From Galerina marginata (Eukaryota > Basidiomycota > Agaricomycetes > Agaricales > Galerinaceae), in the NCBI GenBank assembly GCA_023014335.1, contig JAECYW010000016.1, positions 310,001-374,000 of the forward strand: a stretch of DNA of 64,000 nt, in the 5' to 3' direction. A program made the translations under genes and the position numbers. Under the pieces are notes generated by a model. The model was not told the DNA's origin and did no database searches. It saw only the letters and a list, made by a program, of their open reading frames with translations. Positions 1 through 11,712 of the stretch are shown here, piece by piece (within the stretch, counting starts at the first letter, position 1; each line of letters begins with the position of its first letter).

Positions 1-1454
1 CTGAATCAGAAGGTACGTACTGTTAGCTTAATCTGGTGATTTTGCCTTTGTTGACAGGGAAGACAGGCACTGTGAAACTCTCTCATTTCTCTGTCAAGGA
101 GTTCCTTCTCTCCGAGCGTGTTGAGAAAATTTTCCACATCAGCGAGAAAGCCGCTCATTCAAAAATTTCGGAAATCTCTGTTGCCTACCTTCTACAGTTT
201 GACTCGCTTGCGCCAATGACAGAGCCTACACTTGACCGCTCCCTACTTGCACGATATGCAGCCAGGTATTGGATCGACCACGCAAAATCCGGGGGGATGG
301 ACCCCGGTCTCCTGAAGTTGGTACTGCAACTTTTCACAACGGAGACCGCTTCTTTCAGAAATTTGATCCAAATATGGGATATCGATGGTGAAACTTGGGG
401 TCGTAGGATGAAAGATGCCAATGCTTATTCCCCTTTATATTATGCTGCATTGGCTGGAATGGAACAAGTGGTATATGGCCTACTAGAGAAGGGGGCAGAT
501 GTGAATGCACAGGGAGGAGAATATGGATCCGCACTCCAGGCAGCGTCGTCTAAAGGTCACGAGGCAATCATGAAAGTGTTGCTTGAAAACGGGGCAGACA
601 TGAATGCACAGGGAGGAGAATATGGGTCTGCACTCCAGGCGGCGTCGTTTGAAGGTCACGAGGCAGTCGTGAAAGTCCTGCTCAAGAGGGGGGCGGATGT
701 GAATGCACAGGGAGGAGGGTATGGGTCCGCACTTCATGCGGCGTCGCTTGGAGGTCACGAGGCAATCGTGAAAGTGCTGCTCGAGAAGGGAGCGGACGTG
801 AATGCACAGGAAGGAGAATACAGGTCAGCACTCCACATAGCGGTGGTCAGAGGTCATGAGGCAATTGTAAAAGTGCTGCTTGAGAAGGGCGCGGACATTA
901 ATGCACAGGGAGAAAGATACGGGTCAGCACTTCAGCAAGCATCGTCTATAGGTCACGAGGCAATCGTGAAAGTGCTGCTCGAGAACGGGGCGGACGTGAA
1001 TGCACAGGGAGGAGAAAACGGGTCCGCACTCCAGGCAGCGTCGTCTTATGGTTACGTGGCAATCGTGAAAGTGTTGCTTGAGAAGGGGGCCAACGTCAAT
1101 ACACAGGGAGGATATTATGGGTCTGCACTCCAGGCAGCGTCGTCTATAGGTCATGAGGCGATCGTGAAAGTGCTGCTTGAGAACGGGGCGGACGTGAATG
1201 CCCAGGGAGGACAAAACGGGTCCGCACTCCAAGCAGCATCGGCTAGAGGTCGCGAGGCAGTCGTGAAAGCGCTGCTCGAGAACGGGGCGGACGTGAATGC
1301 AGTGAATATGGACGAAGTATGGCACTCTACTGTTCGGAAAATGCTTCACCAGGCAAAACGGTATGTCAATCCTCCCAGACTATCCAATTACCCAATCTTT
1401 CATGGTACTCACCCCATTCCCATGTTACGGATCCCAAGGATTCTTATCGGATGA
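1..1454 (+). CDS. NACHT-ankyrin (NLR-like) protein, C-terminal part
   Basis: The gene enters from the left edge, so its 5' end, including any NACHT NTPase domain, is outside the window. A 45-bp intron (13-57, GTACGT to ACAG) joins a short upstream exon to the main exon, and the junction reads ESEGKTGTVKLSHFSVKEFL. That KLSHFSVKEFL motif is typical of the helical stretch after the NACHT domain in fungal STAND proteins. About 75 residues later nine ankyrin repeats follow, the last eight being 33 residues long with the consensus GSALQAAS..GHEAIVKVLLE.GADVNAQ. The stop is at 1452-1454. Known role of the family: NLR-like signalling NTPases in fungal non-self recognition or cell-death responses, with the ankyrin array as probable ligand sensor. 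The ankyrin part is certain; the NACHT part is inferred from the conserved linker. Confidence 0.85.
13..57 (+). other. Intron in the NACHT-ankyrin gene
   Basis: Donor GTACGT at 13, acceptor ACAG ending at 57, with CTTAAT as possible branch site. Removing it gives codon GGG across the junction and keeps the NACHT-linker motif in frame. At 45 bp it is at the short end for agaricomycete introns. Confidence 0.7.
513..1301 (+). repeat. Eight tandem 99-bp ankyrin-coding repeats
   Basis: Units start at 513, 612, 711, 810, 909, 1008, 1107 and 1206, exactly 99 bp apart, each encoding one 33-residue ankyrin repeat; the last is 96 bp. Units differ mainly at two to four residues after the GG at the unit start, after AAS, and at the ENGA/EKGA position. 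The array is conserved as DNA, not only as protein. Confidence 0.95.
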
Positions 1455-2700
1455 TACATCGGATGGTCATTAGTAGTGCTTAGGATGGCCGGCAGCCTAT
1501 AACGGATCAGCGTAAATCTACGTCATGGAACCTCATGATCTACTCACCCGTCATTCATTCACTTTCCGTACTTTTCACCACCTTTCTATTTCCTTAGCTT
1601 CATCAGCGGCTACAACTGTGGACAGAAAATCTAATTAATTATTGAGTACCAGTGGAACTTAAGCGTGTGTGATAGAGAAAGCCCTCCGTGATAGTGGCGC
1701 CGGGGAACTGGAACTGTGGGTATCAGTTTTTTTCTCCTAAAAAATGAGGTGAACCTTGTGAGGAGATCGACGCAGATTTGAATTCGTTCGGAAAGCTGTT
1801 TTTGGGAGTTTATTCCTTGGTTCAAATCGTGTATCTCTGAATCGTGTATCTCTCAAGTGAGAGTATAAGCATACATTCGAGATAAGATTGATATGTAGGC
1901 ACAGCCTACTCACCTTCAACGACGCCGGAGAGCGACTTAGATCCTGCGGTGTGAATAGGCTAAACTTCCTAAAGCTTGAAGCCAAAAGACGAATCAGCTA
2001 TCGATATCGATGCTGGCGGATAAACACAACCCCCACAATCCAGGCAAATGTGCCGGTGTTGTTGCCGTCAAGCAGCAAGCACAAAAATACTAATAAGCAG
2101 AGGCATTCGAGCCGCGGGCGATACAGGGTGACTGCGTTCTGAAACCCGATAGGCCAATTCGAGAAGAGGGATCCACGGAGGATGGAGCGTGAAGCTCTGT
2201 CGTGTGCATAGTTGGAGGTTGGAACTGAGGCGCCCAAGGTTCAATGGAGTCTGGAGATGGGCAGCGGTAAATTTTGAGATACCTCCAGACCTCGAAGTGG
2301 GTGACCAAGTGATATGTTCCGAGCGATCGCGAAACTGAGGAGAGCCCTTTTGGTGGCAGGTTAGGCGAATGTTCGACTTGAGGCGTACGCGTGTTAAATA
2401 ACTGGGTAATTCAAGGCTTAAGGTAAAGAGAACCAAGCTTTTAAAGATTTTAAGCGTCCAAGCAAGTGTTCGGAACGTCGTCAGAGTGGTTGATACAATG
2501 ATAGCAAGGAACGGGCTTCATTAGAGCCGGAGCCGGCTTTTGAACCAAACAGCAACAACCGAATTCACCACTTCTTCCAGATCCACCCCCATGACCATGA
2601 CTGACCGTGTCTTATCGTACCAGCGCACCGTTTCTTGTCTCCTTCTCTGAAGAATAACCAGGTGAAAAATGTCAGCTCCATGTTTCTCTGACCTTCCAGC
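1455..2700. other. No gene recognised
   Basis: About 1.2 kb between the ankyrin gene and the decayed repeat region. Only short overlapping frames on both strands, none with a recognisable domain. A minus-strand frame at 2068-2436 is compositionally plausible as an old transposon remnant but has no identifiable motif. Confidence 0.5.
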
Positions 2701-3749
2701 TTAGCTTACCTTGGACTTTTTCCCTCAGCTTCCACACCCTCCAATTTAAAATTTAGGCCCTCAAGGACGTCCTTTGCGGTATTGCAGCTTTGATGCGATG
2801 GAAAGGCTGAATTTTCGCTCACAGTAAGTGAGTCACTTTGGGGGTGTGAAGGAAAGTGAGGTACTAAACCTCGCTTGTGCAGTTCTTGACCGGAAGTCAT
2901 GCCTTTTTCAGGCTCAGACTACGCCTTACCACGTTCAAGCTCGACGAATCTAACTCGAAGGCTCAGATGTTGGACGCCATCTATTGCAGCCTGCAGCCCG
3001 CATACTCCGGTGGAGCTGTCAGTCGTGCTCTCAACCTCTTACCACCTGGAGTCGACATTCACTCTTTAGAATGACCATCCGACATTTGCGAACGAGAGCT
3101 ATCGAACCAGTTTCCAATTCCACGGCGCTCATAACCTCAACGCTGTATCTTTGGCCTTTCCGACAATCCCTCCTACTCGACATGGTTTTCTTCAACGACT
3201 CCCTACCTCGTCAAGCTTCAGACATAGCCGCACCGACATGTCATCTATGTTCCTGCCTTCATCCGCAAAGCATCAATGCGATCGTTTACACCCGATAAAG
3301 TTTCACCGCAAGCGAAGATCGCGTTTGGTTTGACTTCGGAAGCTGGACGTTATGTTGGGAATCTTCACGCGACTCGCGGTCGTGTTCTGAGGAGGCTATC
3401 GGGCGGTATTCAGTGCGCTAGCTGCATGGTTGGTGTCAAGAACTCAGCCGACGACTGCGAAGGGGGCGAGGATTGGGTCAGACACGGTGGACTGGGTTGG
3501 TCGTCGTCGTTTCTGATGGACTGTGACCGCCGCTGCAGCTTCTCAGGGTCAAAGGGAAGAGGGGGTGGGGAGGTGGAAGTGGATAGGGCTAGAAGCCGAA
3601 CAAGAGACCTATGGAGGCCAGGATGCCGGGACACGACAGAACTCTATTCGTCGCGGTCAAGTTGGATGTCTGGCGTGTGGCAGGAATACAGACTTTGACG
3701 ACTCGAAATTGACACTGTGAGTACGACTATACCTGCTTTTTCATCTCCT
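2701..3749. other. No convincing gene; possible short exon remnant
   Basis: A plus-strand stretch around 2911-3071 reads as a plausible peptide (LDESNSKAQMLDAIYCSLQP) after a pyrimidine-rich TTTTTCAG acceptor-like site near 2903-2910. It stops at 3072 with no clear partner exon. The rest holds only short overlapping frames. It could be the edge of the decayed array that follows. Confidence 0.3.
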
Positions 3750-5100
3750 GATCGAAATCCCCCAGCTTCAGCCTGCGATCGAGTTCGAACTCGACCAACA
3801 TTGTGGGTCGGACGACTATATGCGCCTCTAAAGCTTTCCGCATCAACATCCTTTCACTTCCTCAACGTCAACATCGGAACCCTACCTCCGATCTTCCCGA
3901 TGTGGCAGGAAAGCACCTTTGACTTCGATCGTTGGCCATTTGGAGGGCGTGAATAGCTACAGCTTACTCGTAATACGACGCCTTTCCTCACGTCCATCCC
4001 TCTTCCTCCTCTCCACTCACATTCGCTTTTCCAACCACAAAATTCTGGTTCTTCATGCTGCTGCACGACGACCAGCTCCTCGTCATGATCCCCTTCGCCA
4101 CCTATGCGTCTAGTGAACCCATCTACCTCAACGTCGTCTCATCCAGTTTGCTGTCGGTTTGGGTTATGGGCACAGCCCCAGCATCGGTGATCCGCCCATC
4201 CGCTGCCGGCCGCCCCATTTGGGAAGAGTGATCAAGGCAAAGGGACTGTTTGGAGGAGGTCGGTGGTGGGAGGTGAGGCGGGTGGTAGATCTGTGGGCTG
4301 ACGCTCGTTTATTTGGCCTTGAGTATCCCTTCACAATCAAGGACGGAGAGGGGAATCGGATCCAGGCTTCGGGATTGGGTGGCTGGAACTGCCGGCCTGC
4401 GGCGGTGCCTGGATTTGGAGGGCATTTTCGCAACTTCAAACCCAATTTCCTGCCAGCCGTTTGGCTGGACGATCCACCTCTCCATCTTCTGCCTTGGTGG
4501 TTCGAACATCAAAGTCGACATGCCCACCTTCTCTTCCCTCAACTTTCACCTTTTGAGGCCAGCTTTCACCTTCAACTTCCTGACACCATCACTTCAAGTA
4601 CCTGTGCCAGCGCGTCCAGCTGTACCTGCCATGACTTCGTACACCATTGCACACCAAAGGCTGCTGCTCGTGCCACCCTCCCTAATCATTCTTCCCTCTC
4701 ACGTCGCGCCAGCATCTCTTTGGTGGACCTATCTACAGGAATTGACTCTTTGGAACTTGTTCAATTCATCACGCCGACACCACTGCCAGCGTGGAGAACT
4801 CGACGTACTTCATCCAACGGGGCGTCCACCACCACCAGGCCACCGTATACACCCATGCACTCTGCCCGCCAGCGCCAGCGAATACCACGTTTGACCTCGG
4901 GCTAAACTCGGAATTTGGATCAACAGCCCGCTACCCACACCGTAGTGCAGTCCTGGGGTCGGGATCCCTTATCGAACAGGACCGCGGGTGTGTCAATGGG
5001 CCAGACCGTATGGGTGTTATTCGCGTCTCGGACTGGTGGATGCGATGGATGTCATTAACAATAGTTCGTCGCTGCCATCGCTGCCGCTGACGTGTCGCGG
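3750..5100 (+). repeat. Decayed tandem unit A
   Basis: First of three related, strongly diverged units. Shared landmarks include CCCCCAGCTTCAGCCTGC (3760), a CTGCTGCACGACGA block (4057), a GTTTGGGTTATGGGCAC block (4157), a GGAACTGCCGGCC...GTGCCTGGATTTGG block (4385) and a CTTGGTGGTTCG block (4493). Overlapping frames exist but none keeps a domain or matches the corresponding frame of the other units, so no gene is called. Unit boundaries are approximate. Confidence 0.6.
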
Positions 5101-5379
5101 GGGGAAAGAAGTATTTGGGGGAATAGGGACTTCGTTATGGAGCGAATGGATGGGATTTTGGAGGCGGAGGGTCGGGAAACCACGCCGGGAGTCATGAGGA
5201 GAAATCGGGTTACAGAACGAGGTATTGCTGGCACTGCTCGAGCTCTAGTCGTCTTGCTGGCGATTTGCCACGAAGACGAGCATCAAACCATCCATAGAAG
5301 TTCGACAGCCGCAATTTCTAATTACTGTTACGTGCGATTTCGACTACTTTTCGGCCTCCTTTCACATCCTAACCTGAAT

Positions 5380-6700
5380 CCCCCAGCTTCAGCCTGCCAC
5401 CGAGTTTTATCCCGATCAATTACCGCAACTCTATGCGCCGACGTACCTCGCCACACTGTCGTCCCCTCGCCTCCTCACCACGAGCACACTATTCTAGTTC
5501 TTCTCGGTACCGAATGAGGGCACCCCTACCTACGAACACTGGCCATTCAGAAGACACGAGTAGCCACAGCTTTCTCGTAGCACGACGCCTTCCCATTCCT
5601 TCCTCTCCACCCGCGTCTGCTTTGCCTCCTACAACACCTCCGTCCTTCACGCTGCTGCACGACGATGGACTTCTCGTCATTCTCTCTGCCCCCGCTTGCA
5701 CCTCCAAGGACGTCTTCGACTTGAACATCGTCTCACCAGTTCGCAGTGTGTATGGGCACTGACTTCTCCACTTCGCGATCCTTTGAAGATGAAAGTGCTG
5801 TTAGAGGAGTTTAGTTGAACCTTGCAGGGTTTGTGGTAGACGTGCAGGTGGGTGCATGTGGATTTGGAGTTATCCACAAGCGAGGAGGAGGACGAGGAGG
5901 AGACGGGCTAGGCTTACCGGAATCGCCGGCCCGCGGCTGTGCCTGAAATTGGAATTTTCGCGTTTTCGAAAACCAATTTCCTCCCCTCCATGTTTCAGCG
6001 TAATCCACCTCGCCAACGTCGGTCTTGGTGGTTCGCACATCGACCTTCGTGTAGCCGCCGTCTCCTGGCTTAACGTTGGCATCTTGGGGGTCATCTTACC
6101 TATAACTCCCTGGGTCTTTTTATCACCGTCGACCTCCGTTTCTCAGCACGATCTTCTTCGATATCGTCGGCGTTGGTGGTTTAAACATCAGAGTAAACGT
6201 ACTGGGTCTCTTCTTTTTCAATTTTGGCATTTCAACGCCATTTCGCGTCGACCGTTGGCACCACGTCATCACTTTCAACCGTCGCCTCAAGTTCCTAGGC
6301 AGAATGGAGCCTGCTATCTTCGTACACATATCCTTGTCGACCCCCCTTCTGCTCTCCAGCTCTACCTCAACGCCCTTCCTTCCTGCATGGAGCCTCAAAG
6401 TTGAGGAACAACCCTCCTCTAACGTTGTAGCCACGTTTATGCGACTCTTCCATGCACTGAGGTCAAGTTTTTCAAGCTCGTACGATCCTTCTCGTCGATG
6501 CCTCTACCGACGTGGAGGTGTTAAGGAACATTTATGCGACCGCTCTCGTGCCTCGGATTCAGAAACTGCCCACACTAACCTCCCTTTACTTCCTCGACAC
6601 AAGAACCTTCAAACACCTGCTCACGTCTTTCTCGGTGCGGCACGACGATAAGATTGCCTTCAAGTTTTTGCCCTCTCGAAAGCCCTGAAGGGTTTTCAAC
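5380..6700 (+). repeat. Decayed tandem unit B
   Basis: Second copy. It carries CCCCCAGCTTCAGCCTGC (5385), a CACAGCTTTCTCGTAGCACG block (5564) matching one in A (3957), the CTGCTGCACGACGA block (5650), the GCCGGCCC...GTGCCTG block (5920) and CTTGGTGGTTCG (6026). Offsets from A are about 1.53-1.63 kb. Reading frames are broken differently from A. Confidence 0.6.
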
Positions 6701-6714
6701 GTCTTACAAATTCT

Positions 6715-7800
6715 ACTATCACCTCCGTTTTGGCCCCTCTCCTGATCCTCCACCTATGTCCGTTTGATCAGCTACAACACCTCCAACCTTCACACTGCTG
6801 CGCAACGACGATGACCTGATCAATCTATGCGCTGCTGCTCGCACGTTCATCGACGCCTTCAATTTTGAACGTCGATTTGCTGTTCGCTGTCGGTCTGGGC
6901 ACCTCGTCCTCGTTCACGACCCTTAGTCGCTGTTGGAGGAGGTCAATGGAAGCTTGCAGTGCTGGTAGTAGTCGTGGGGGCTAAGACGTGCGGAGGCTAG
7001 TGCGTGTGGATATGGAACTGGAACTTAGGTTCGCAAACGACGAGGAGGAGAAAAAACCGGGATATGGGTTTTCCGGAACTGCCGGTCCGTCATGGTGCCT
7101 GGATTTGGAAGCGATTTTCGCGTCGTCGAAACCATTACAATTTCCTGCCCTTCGATCATCAGCCTAATCTATTTCGCCATCGTTGGCCTTGGTGGTTCAC
7201 ACATCGAATTCTACGTATACGCCGTCTTCTACCTCCACTTCTAGGGACGATCTTCCTCACCATCGTCAATCTTACGGCCTCTTCTCAAATTTAGAGTTCC
7301 AGCGGCCAATTTTGCTGTTGGGTATTCGGGCCACGTCATCAATTTCTACTGTCGCCTCCAGTTCTTAGGTAGCATGAGCCGCCGTACCTGGGATCTGTCT
7401 TCGTACGTGCCTGTTCGTCGTGTCTTTTAACAAAGACTAATTCCGTCTTCAAGGCCTACTTGTTCGTCCCTTCAAATGAAAGTACTGCGATATCCGACCT
7501 CCTCCATAAAGCGATTGCCAATTCGACAACCGCCTTCTCTCCCGCTATATTGCCCCTGAGAATTGAGAAAAGGTCCCTCGACGATGCTGTAGCTACATAT
7601 GTGTAACTGGGCTATGTTCAGAGGTCGAGTTTTAAGAGCTCGTACGATCGATCAAGCCGACGCCGTTACCAGCGTCAAGATGCCGGAGCTGAAAGAGAGG
7701 GCTAAGGCGGCTCATGTGTCTGTAGCTGGGCAAGTGAATGAAGGAAAGATGGATGGTGGGTGGATATGGGTGTTGGGTCGGTGTGCGGCGGGCTAGCTGT
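6715..7800 (+). repeat. Decayed tandem unit C
   Basis: Third copy, about 1.07-1.17 kb from B. It shares a CTGCTGCGCAACGACGAT block (6798), a CTGTCGGTCTGGGCAC block (6889), GGAACTGCCGGTCC...GTGCCTGGATTTGG (7075), CTTGGTGGTTCAC (7190), and the stretch after AGCTCGTACGATC (7640) that in B lies at 6475. No intact reading frame. Confidence 0.6.
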
Positions 7801-7829
7801 GCGGAGGTTGCGGGTTGAGGAGAATAGAC

Positions 7830-8200
7830 TACCCGTACCGCCGATAGGTGGTCCTAGGACATTGGCACAGGCGACCATAAGTTGACTCTCAAGCACAAAA
7901 CAAGCAAGATTAAGGAGGAACTGTGTCTCAGAATGAGCTGGTCGCTGGACCACTAGGCGGAGCACAGTGCCTGGGTGAGTAAATATCCATTTTTTCACCT
8001 ATTCTCAATTACAGTAATTCCCGCCTTCCGTCTAATCAGGATGATCCACCTTGTCATCGTCAGTCATGTTGGCTCGTACTTCAACCGTCAGGTATATGCC
8101 GTCTCAACCCTCAACTTTCGCGTTTCGGGGGCATTCCTTCCACCTGCCTCCGTGCTGGAATTTGGACTGTTTCTCTCGAACCCTAGCGAACCTGCGAGCT
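7830..8200 (+). repeat. Partial fourth unit of the decayed array
   Basis: The GTGCCTGG block (7970) and the following GATCCACCTTGTCATCGTCA...ATGTTGGCTCGTACTTCAAC stretch (8043-8085) line up with 5933-6050 of unit B and 7090-7200 of unit C. The match fades by about 8150. This shows the array extended past the third unit. Confidence 0.45.
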
Positions 8201-8997
8201 GGTGTACATGAGGCATGACCTTGCTATGCGTCTCTTCTTCCAACAGTGACAGTCACTGTTCGTACTATCACTCAATCCTCAAGCTCGGCGGAGCATTCAA
8301 ACGTAATCTACTTGGCTGTACATCACACAATATCGCCTGTCGTCGATTTTGAAATCTTCTATTTCCTGCTTTCACTGAATTATACAGTACCTATGTACGC
8401 CAACGATGATTCTTGGATCGTTCAGCAGTCAAGGATCTTCCACCACTTTGAACTTCGGGTCGGGGAACGGCCTCTTTTGACGTCGTGCGACCTATGCCGT
8501 CGATGCAGTTTTGAGACAGATGCTGCCAATTGCAAGTGAATCGTGATGAGATTTTCGATGTTAGTCGGGCGTCGTGTATGCCCTCGTTGCTTTAGTCACG
8601 TTCTCTACGAGTATAACCATTACACTAACACTAACACCGCCAATCTCGAAGGACCTACCAAACGAAATTGGGGCCTCGCCAAACGAAAGAGGAGTTTAGT
8701 GATATTTATGGCCAGGGCACATGTAAGTCAATCACGCCGAAGTTGAGCTGGCGCTCATTAACTAATCCTGAAAGCTACTTTTAGTCCTTTATTCGCGCAT
8801 CCATGAAATTCCAAGTTGTAGACTCAAGTAGCGATTCGATTGAATAAATTGCACTGCACTGGCATCATTGACCTCTTGGGAGTTTCGTTATTTTAGCGGC
8901 ACACATCTATAAAATCCACCTGTTTTATCTCCTCTTTTCTTGCCCGTTTTAACTTTTAACAATCCGTATTTCTTACCCCGCAGGCCACCCCCAAAGC
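8201..8997. other. No gene recognised
   Basis: About 0.8 kb holding only short frames (for example 8246-8539) without domains or convincing splice signals. It includes the 3' flank of the hydrophobin gene. Confidence 0.4.
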
Positions 8998-9440
8998 TTA
9001 AATAGGAGGAGAGCAGAGAACACCGAATCCAATCTGTCATGCAATTGAAGTCCGGCAGCAAGTTATGAAAGGGGGTTTTTCACTTACAATTGCCAAAGCG
9101 CAGCATCTAGCTCGCTGGCCGATGGCGGCACAAGCGCTGTTAAAACCGGGGATATCGGTCGGTAAGGGGTTGAGAGCTTCAAGGTTAAAATTAAAAAGCA
9201 ATTGGGATGAGCGATACGCTCTGATCCAAAATCAACGATTTAAATGGAAGAAAACTCACGAGGCGCACAGTCGAGATCGGCGGCGCCGAGGATGCTTGTA
9301 GCACAGCATACTGGGTTTGGCGCGGTCGAAGAAGAGCATAGGCGGGATTGTCGGCTTTCTAATTCTGAGAATGTCGGGCTGGCGACTGCACCTGTGGCTG
9401 CGACGATGGTGGTGAGTGCTGTGATCATGGTGAACCTCAT
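8998..9440 (-). CDS. Class II-type hydrophobin, complete three-exon gene
   Basis: Exons 9440-9260, 9176-9088 and 9033-8998, with introns GTGAGT...GAAG and GTAAGT...ACAG; phases agree at both junctions and the product is 101 residues. An N-terminal hydrophobic signal peptide (MRFTMITALTTIVAATGAVA) is followed by eight cysteines: C-X9-CC-X11-C-X17-C-X8-CC-X10-C. Recognisable segments are NPVCCATSILGAADLDCAPP (exon 1), GFNSACAAIGQRARCC (exon 2) and the last Cys in exon 3. This spacing and the CCAT.ILG.ADLDC and CAAIGQRARCC motifs are those of class II hydrophobins (cerato-ulmin/HFB type): small secreted amphipathic proteins that coat air-water and cell-wall interfaces. A TATA box lies about 97 bp upstream of the ATG. 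Class II is classically an ascomycete type, so its presence in a basidiomycete is notable. Confidence 0.92.
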
Positions 9441-9537
9441 CTTGAATGGAGGTAGATTCTGGTAGATTGGTTGGGTTGGGTGTTACTTGGTAAGTTGTGT
9501 GGGAGATGGTAGTTTAATGTATCTACTTTGAAAGCGA

Positions 9538-9543
9538 TTTATA
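9538..9543 (-). promoter_or_regulatory. TATA box of the hydrophobin gene
   Basis: TATAAA on the minus strand (context CTATAAATCG), about 97 bp upstream of the start codon at 9440. Confidence 0.6.
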
Positions 9544-9549
9544 GGATTC

Positions 9550-11479
9550 TTGGCTTTGTCCTAACTTTTTCCAGACAATACACTGATACCGCTATTTGAT
9601 TACTACGGTCCGTGCGGGCAACAGTTGGGCAAGTCAAGTTGCGTCGCGCGTGGGCTATCGCACATCCGCACACCGCACGGCGTATCGATGCAAACGGATG
9701 TTACCAGGGCGTGGAATTTCTGATTCCACTTGTACACTATCTTTTGAGCTCATGTCTTTCACAAGTCTTTCAGATCAAACTTGAAACGGGGAAGGCTTAG
9801 CCGTGGGAGACCATTTTGATCCGGGCGAGGTGGGCGAATCTTGCAAGTGAACTTGCCCTAACAAATTACTCTCGTCTTTTCGCCTGTTTGCATCGGCGCT
9901 CTTTTCAACCCACACCACGTATGGAAAATTGGGGAGCCGGAAGATTGAGTTACAACCTTTCTATCGCGGTACGTTCTGGTTCATTTTTTCCCTCACGTCA
10001 TCTTGAGACTCTAGCCTGACCGTTGACGTTCACTTATCTCATTTGACTCGCCTCCACTCCGTTTTTCCTCTTCCCGCTTCTCATGGCTACTGTAAGCGCA
10101 CTCCGCTTGTAGAACGACTGGGCGCTGGATCGAAACCACCTAGCTGATCGGTGATGAGGAACTCGACCGAAATTTACACTTTGAATCTCGAGAACCAATC
10201 GAAGGCCAGTCCACGAGAAGCGACTCAGAGGTGCGAATACCTAACTGTTCGATGTTTGCAGGGGTACTGAACTAAAGATCTTTGTGTAGCCACCGTCAAC
10301 CGCACTCCCGCGTCGCCAAACGGCAGCGTTCTACTCTGGACAGCATGGACCCGGAACGGTGCTCGTTTGTCAGTGTTAGATGCTGAAGGCTGGAAACGAG
10401 ATCATGGGCTTGAGCTCACGAACGCCGTCTGAGTTGTACTTCCAAGACTAGCGGGGACTGGGAAAGTGGCAGTTGCAGACGGGTTTGTTCTACCCTAAAG
10501 GCCTGCCATCGTCACCTGGACCAGGTTGAGGGTTGCCAGTGAGTGGGACAGCTGGGGTAGAGCTTGAAGTGGTTCGTGTTCCTTTTTTTGTTGTGTCTTT
10601 ATCCTCCTATTCTTCATCCTCTCTTCAACGGGGTTTGTCTTTCCGTCCTTTGAATCCTCTCTTCCTACCTTCTTTCGTCGTCTTATATTTCCTCCTCACT
10701 TTCCTCAGCCTACCATACCTTTTACTCCCCCCACCTTCGATTTTCTCGTACCGAATTTCCTCTCTCCTTCGCGTTATATGTACTCTGTCGTCTTCTCATC
10801 ATCTCGTCCCAATTTCTCTTCGGTCTTCTTTTCCTTTTTCCTCGGCTTCTCCTCCTATTCCCATATGTGCGCTTTTTGTCTTCTGTCCATTTTTTCCTCC
10901 TCTCGATTCTAATTTTTCCGCTAATCAACGTACTGACTTCTTTAAGTAGCCCTCATCTTCGTCGCCGACCTATACCGTTGTCAATTTACCTGCTCTATTC
11001 TTTCCGGCGTCTGCTGAGCTCCAACGAGCTATAATTCTACCTCAAACAAACCCAGAGCGAGGTACTGGCTTCTGCGTTTACGGCTGCCATTGATGGCATG
11101 AAAGGATAAGCTTGTATCATTTTATGGCGCTGATTACCTTACTATCCGTGTTTTGAAGCGTTCAGGACAGGAAACTTCTATAGATGTGTGCGTCGACTTC
11201 ATCGCTACTTCGAATTCAGTTCATGATGAACTTGTTTCGAAGGCGGTCTTCTGAATTTCCTGAAAATGCGTTGACACCTGTTTGATTCGCCGTTTTCGAT
11301 TTACGAACTTGTGGGCTGTCTGGACTCTGGGCTTGGCTGCTTAAAGCTCTCAATGATCTCGGCAAGGATTGACAATGGGCTGCCCGAATTTACTAAATCA
11401 CATCGGACTATTACTCTTGGGGTTGCTGGGGTTGGGCATGCGAACAGGTGGCCAGGTTTGTGGGTGTTATACACAGCAA
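9550..11479. other. No gene recognised; pyrimidine-rich tract
   Basis: From about 10560 to 10950 the plus strand is strongly pyrimidine-rich (runs of CTT, TCC and TTC). The open frame across it encodes a low-complexity Ser/Pro/Phe-rich peptide and is explained by composition. A block around 10220-10310 (CAACTGTTCGATG...TTTGTGTAGCC-like) is weakly repeated at 13555-13605. Confidence 0.5.
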
Positions 11480-11712
11480 CGTCCACGCCAACGGCTGGGC
11501 GCTGTTTCGGATTATATGCCGTGCCGGTCAGCGCTTGAAAAGCTCGCTCTCTTAATTGGGATAGGCCTCACCACGTCCAAACGGGGAAGCAGTTCTTGTG
11601 TACGATTCCAAAGATTGCGTCGCACAGCCCTATGACATGCAATCGCAACTTTTGCACTGCCGTGGTCAGGTTATAAGACGTTACTTCTTAGGTTCCACGG
11701 ATCATAGTGCAC
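11480..11712 (+). repeat. Duplicated upstream region of F-box gene A
   Basis: This matches 16110-16441 upstream of F-box gene B. Shared landmarks are CTGGGCGCTGTTT (11495 and 16124), CCAAAGATTGCG (11608 and 16338), TTTTGCACYGCCGTG (11652 and 16380) and TATAARACGTTAC just before each ATG. The duplication therefore includes the promoter. Confidence 0.7.

Noticed and set aside
513..1301. Regular repeats that could be taken for a CRISPR array
   Set aside because: Units are contiguous 99-bp coding repeats without spacers, and the organism is a fungus.
4159..4905. 248-codon open frame in unit A
   Set aside because: The equivalent position in units B and C has no matching frame, several frames overlap, and no domain is visible.
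10533..10949. 138-codon open frame
   Set aside because: Explained by a pyrimidine-rich tract; the peptide is Ser/Pro/Leu/Phe low complexity.
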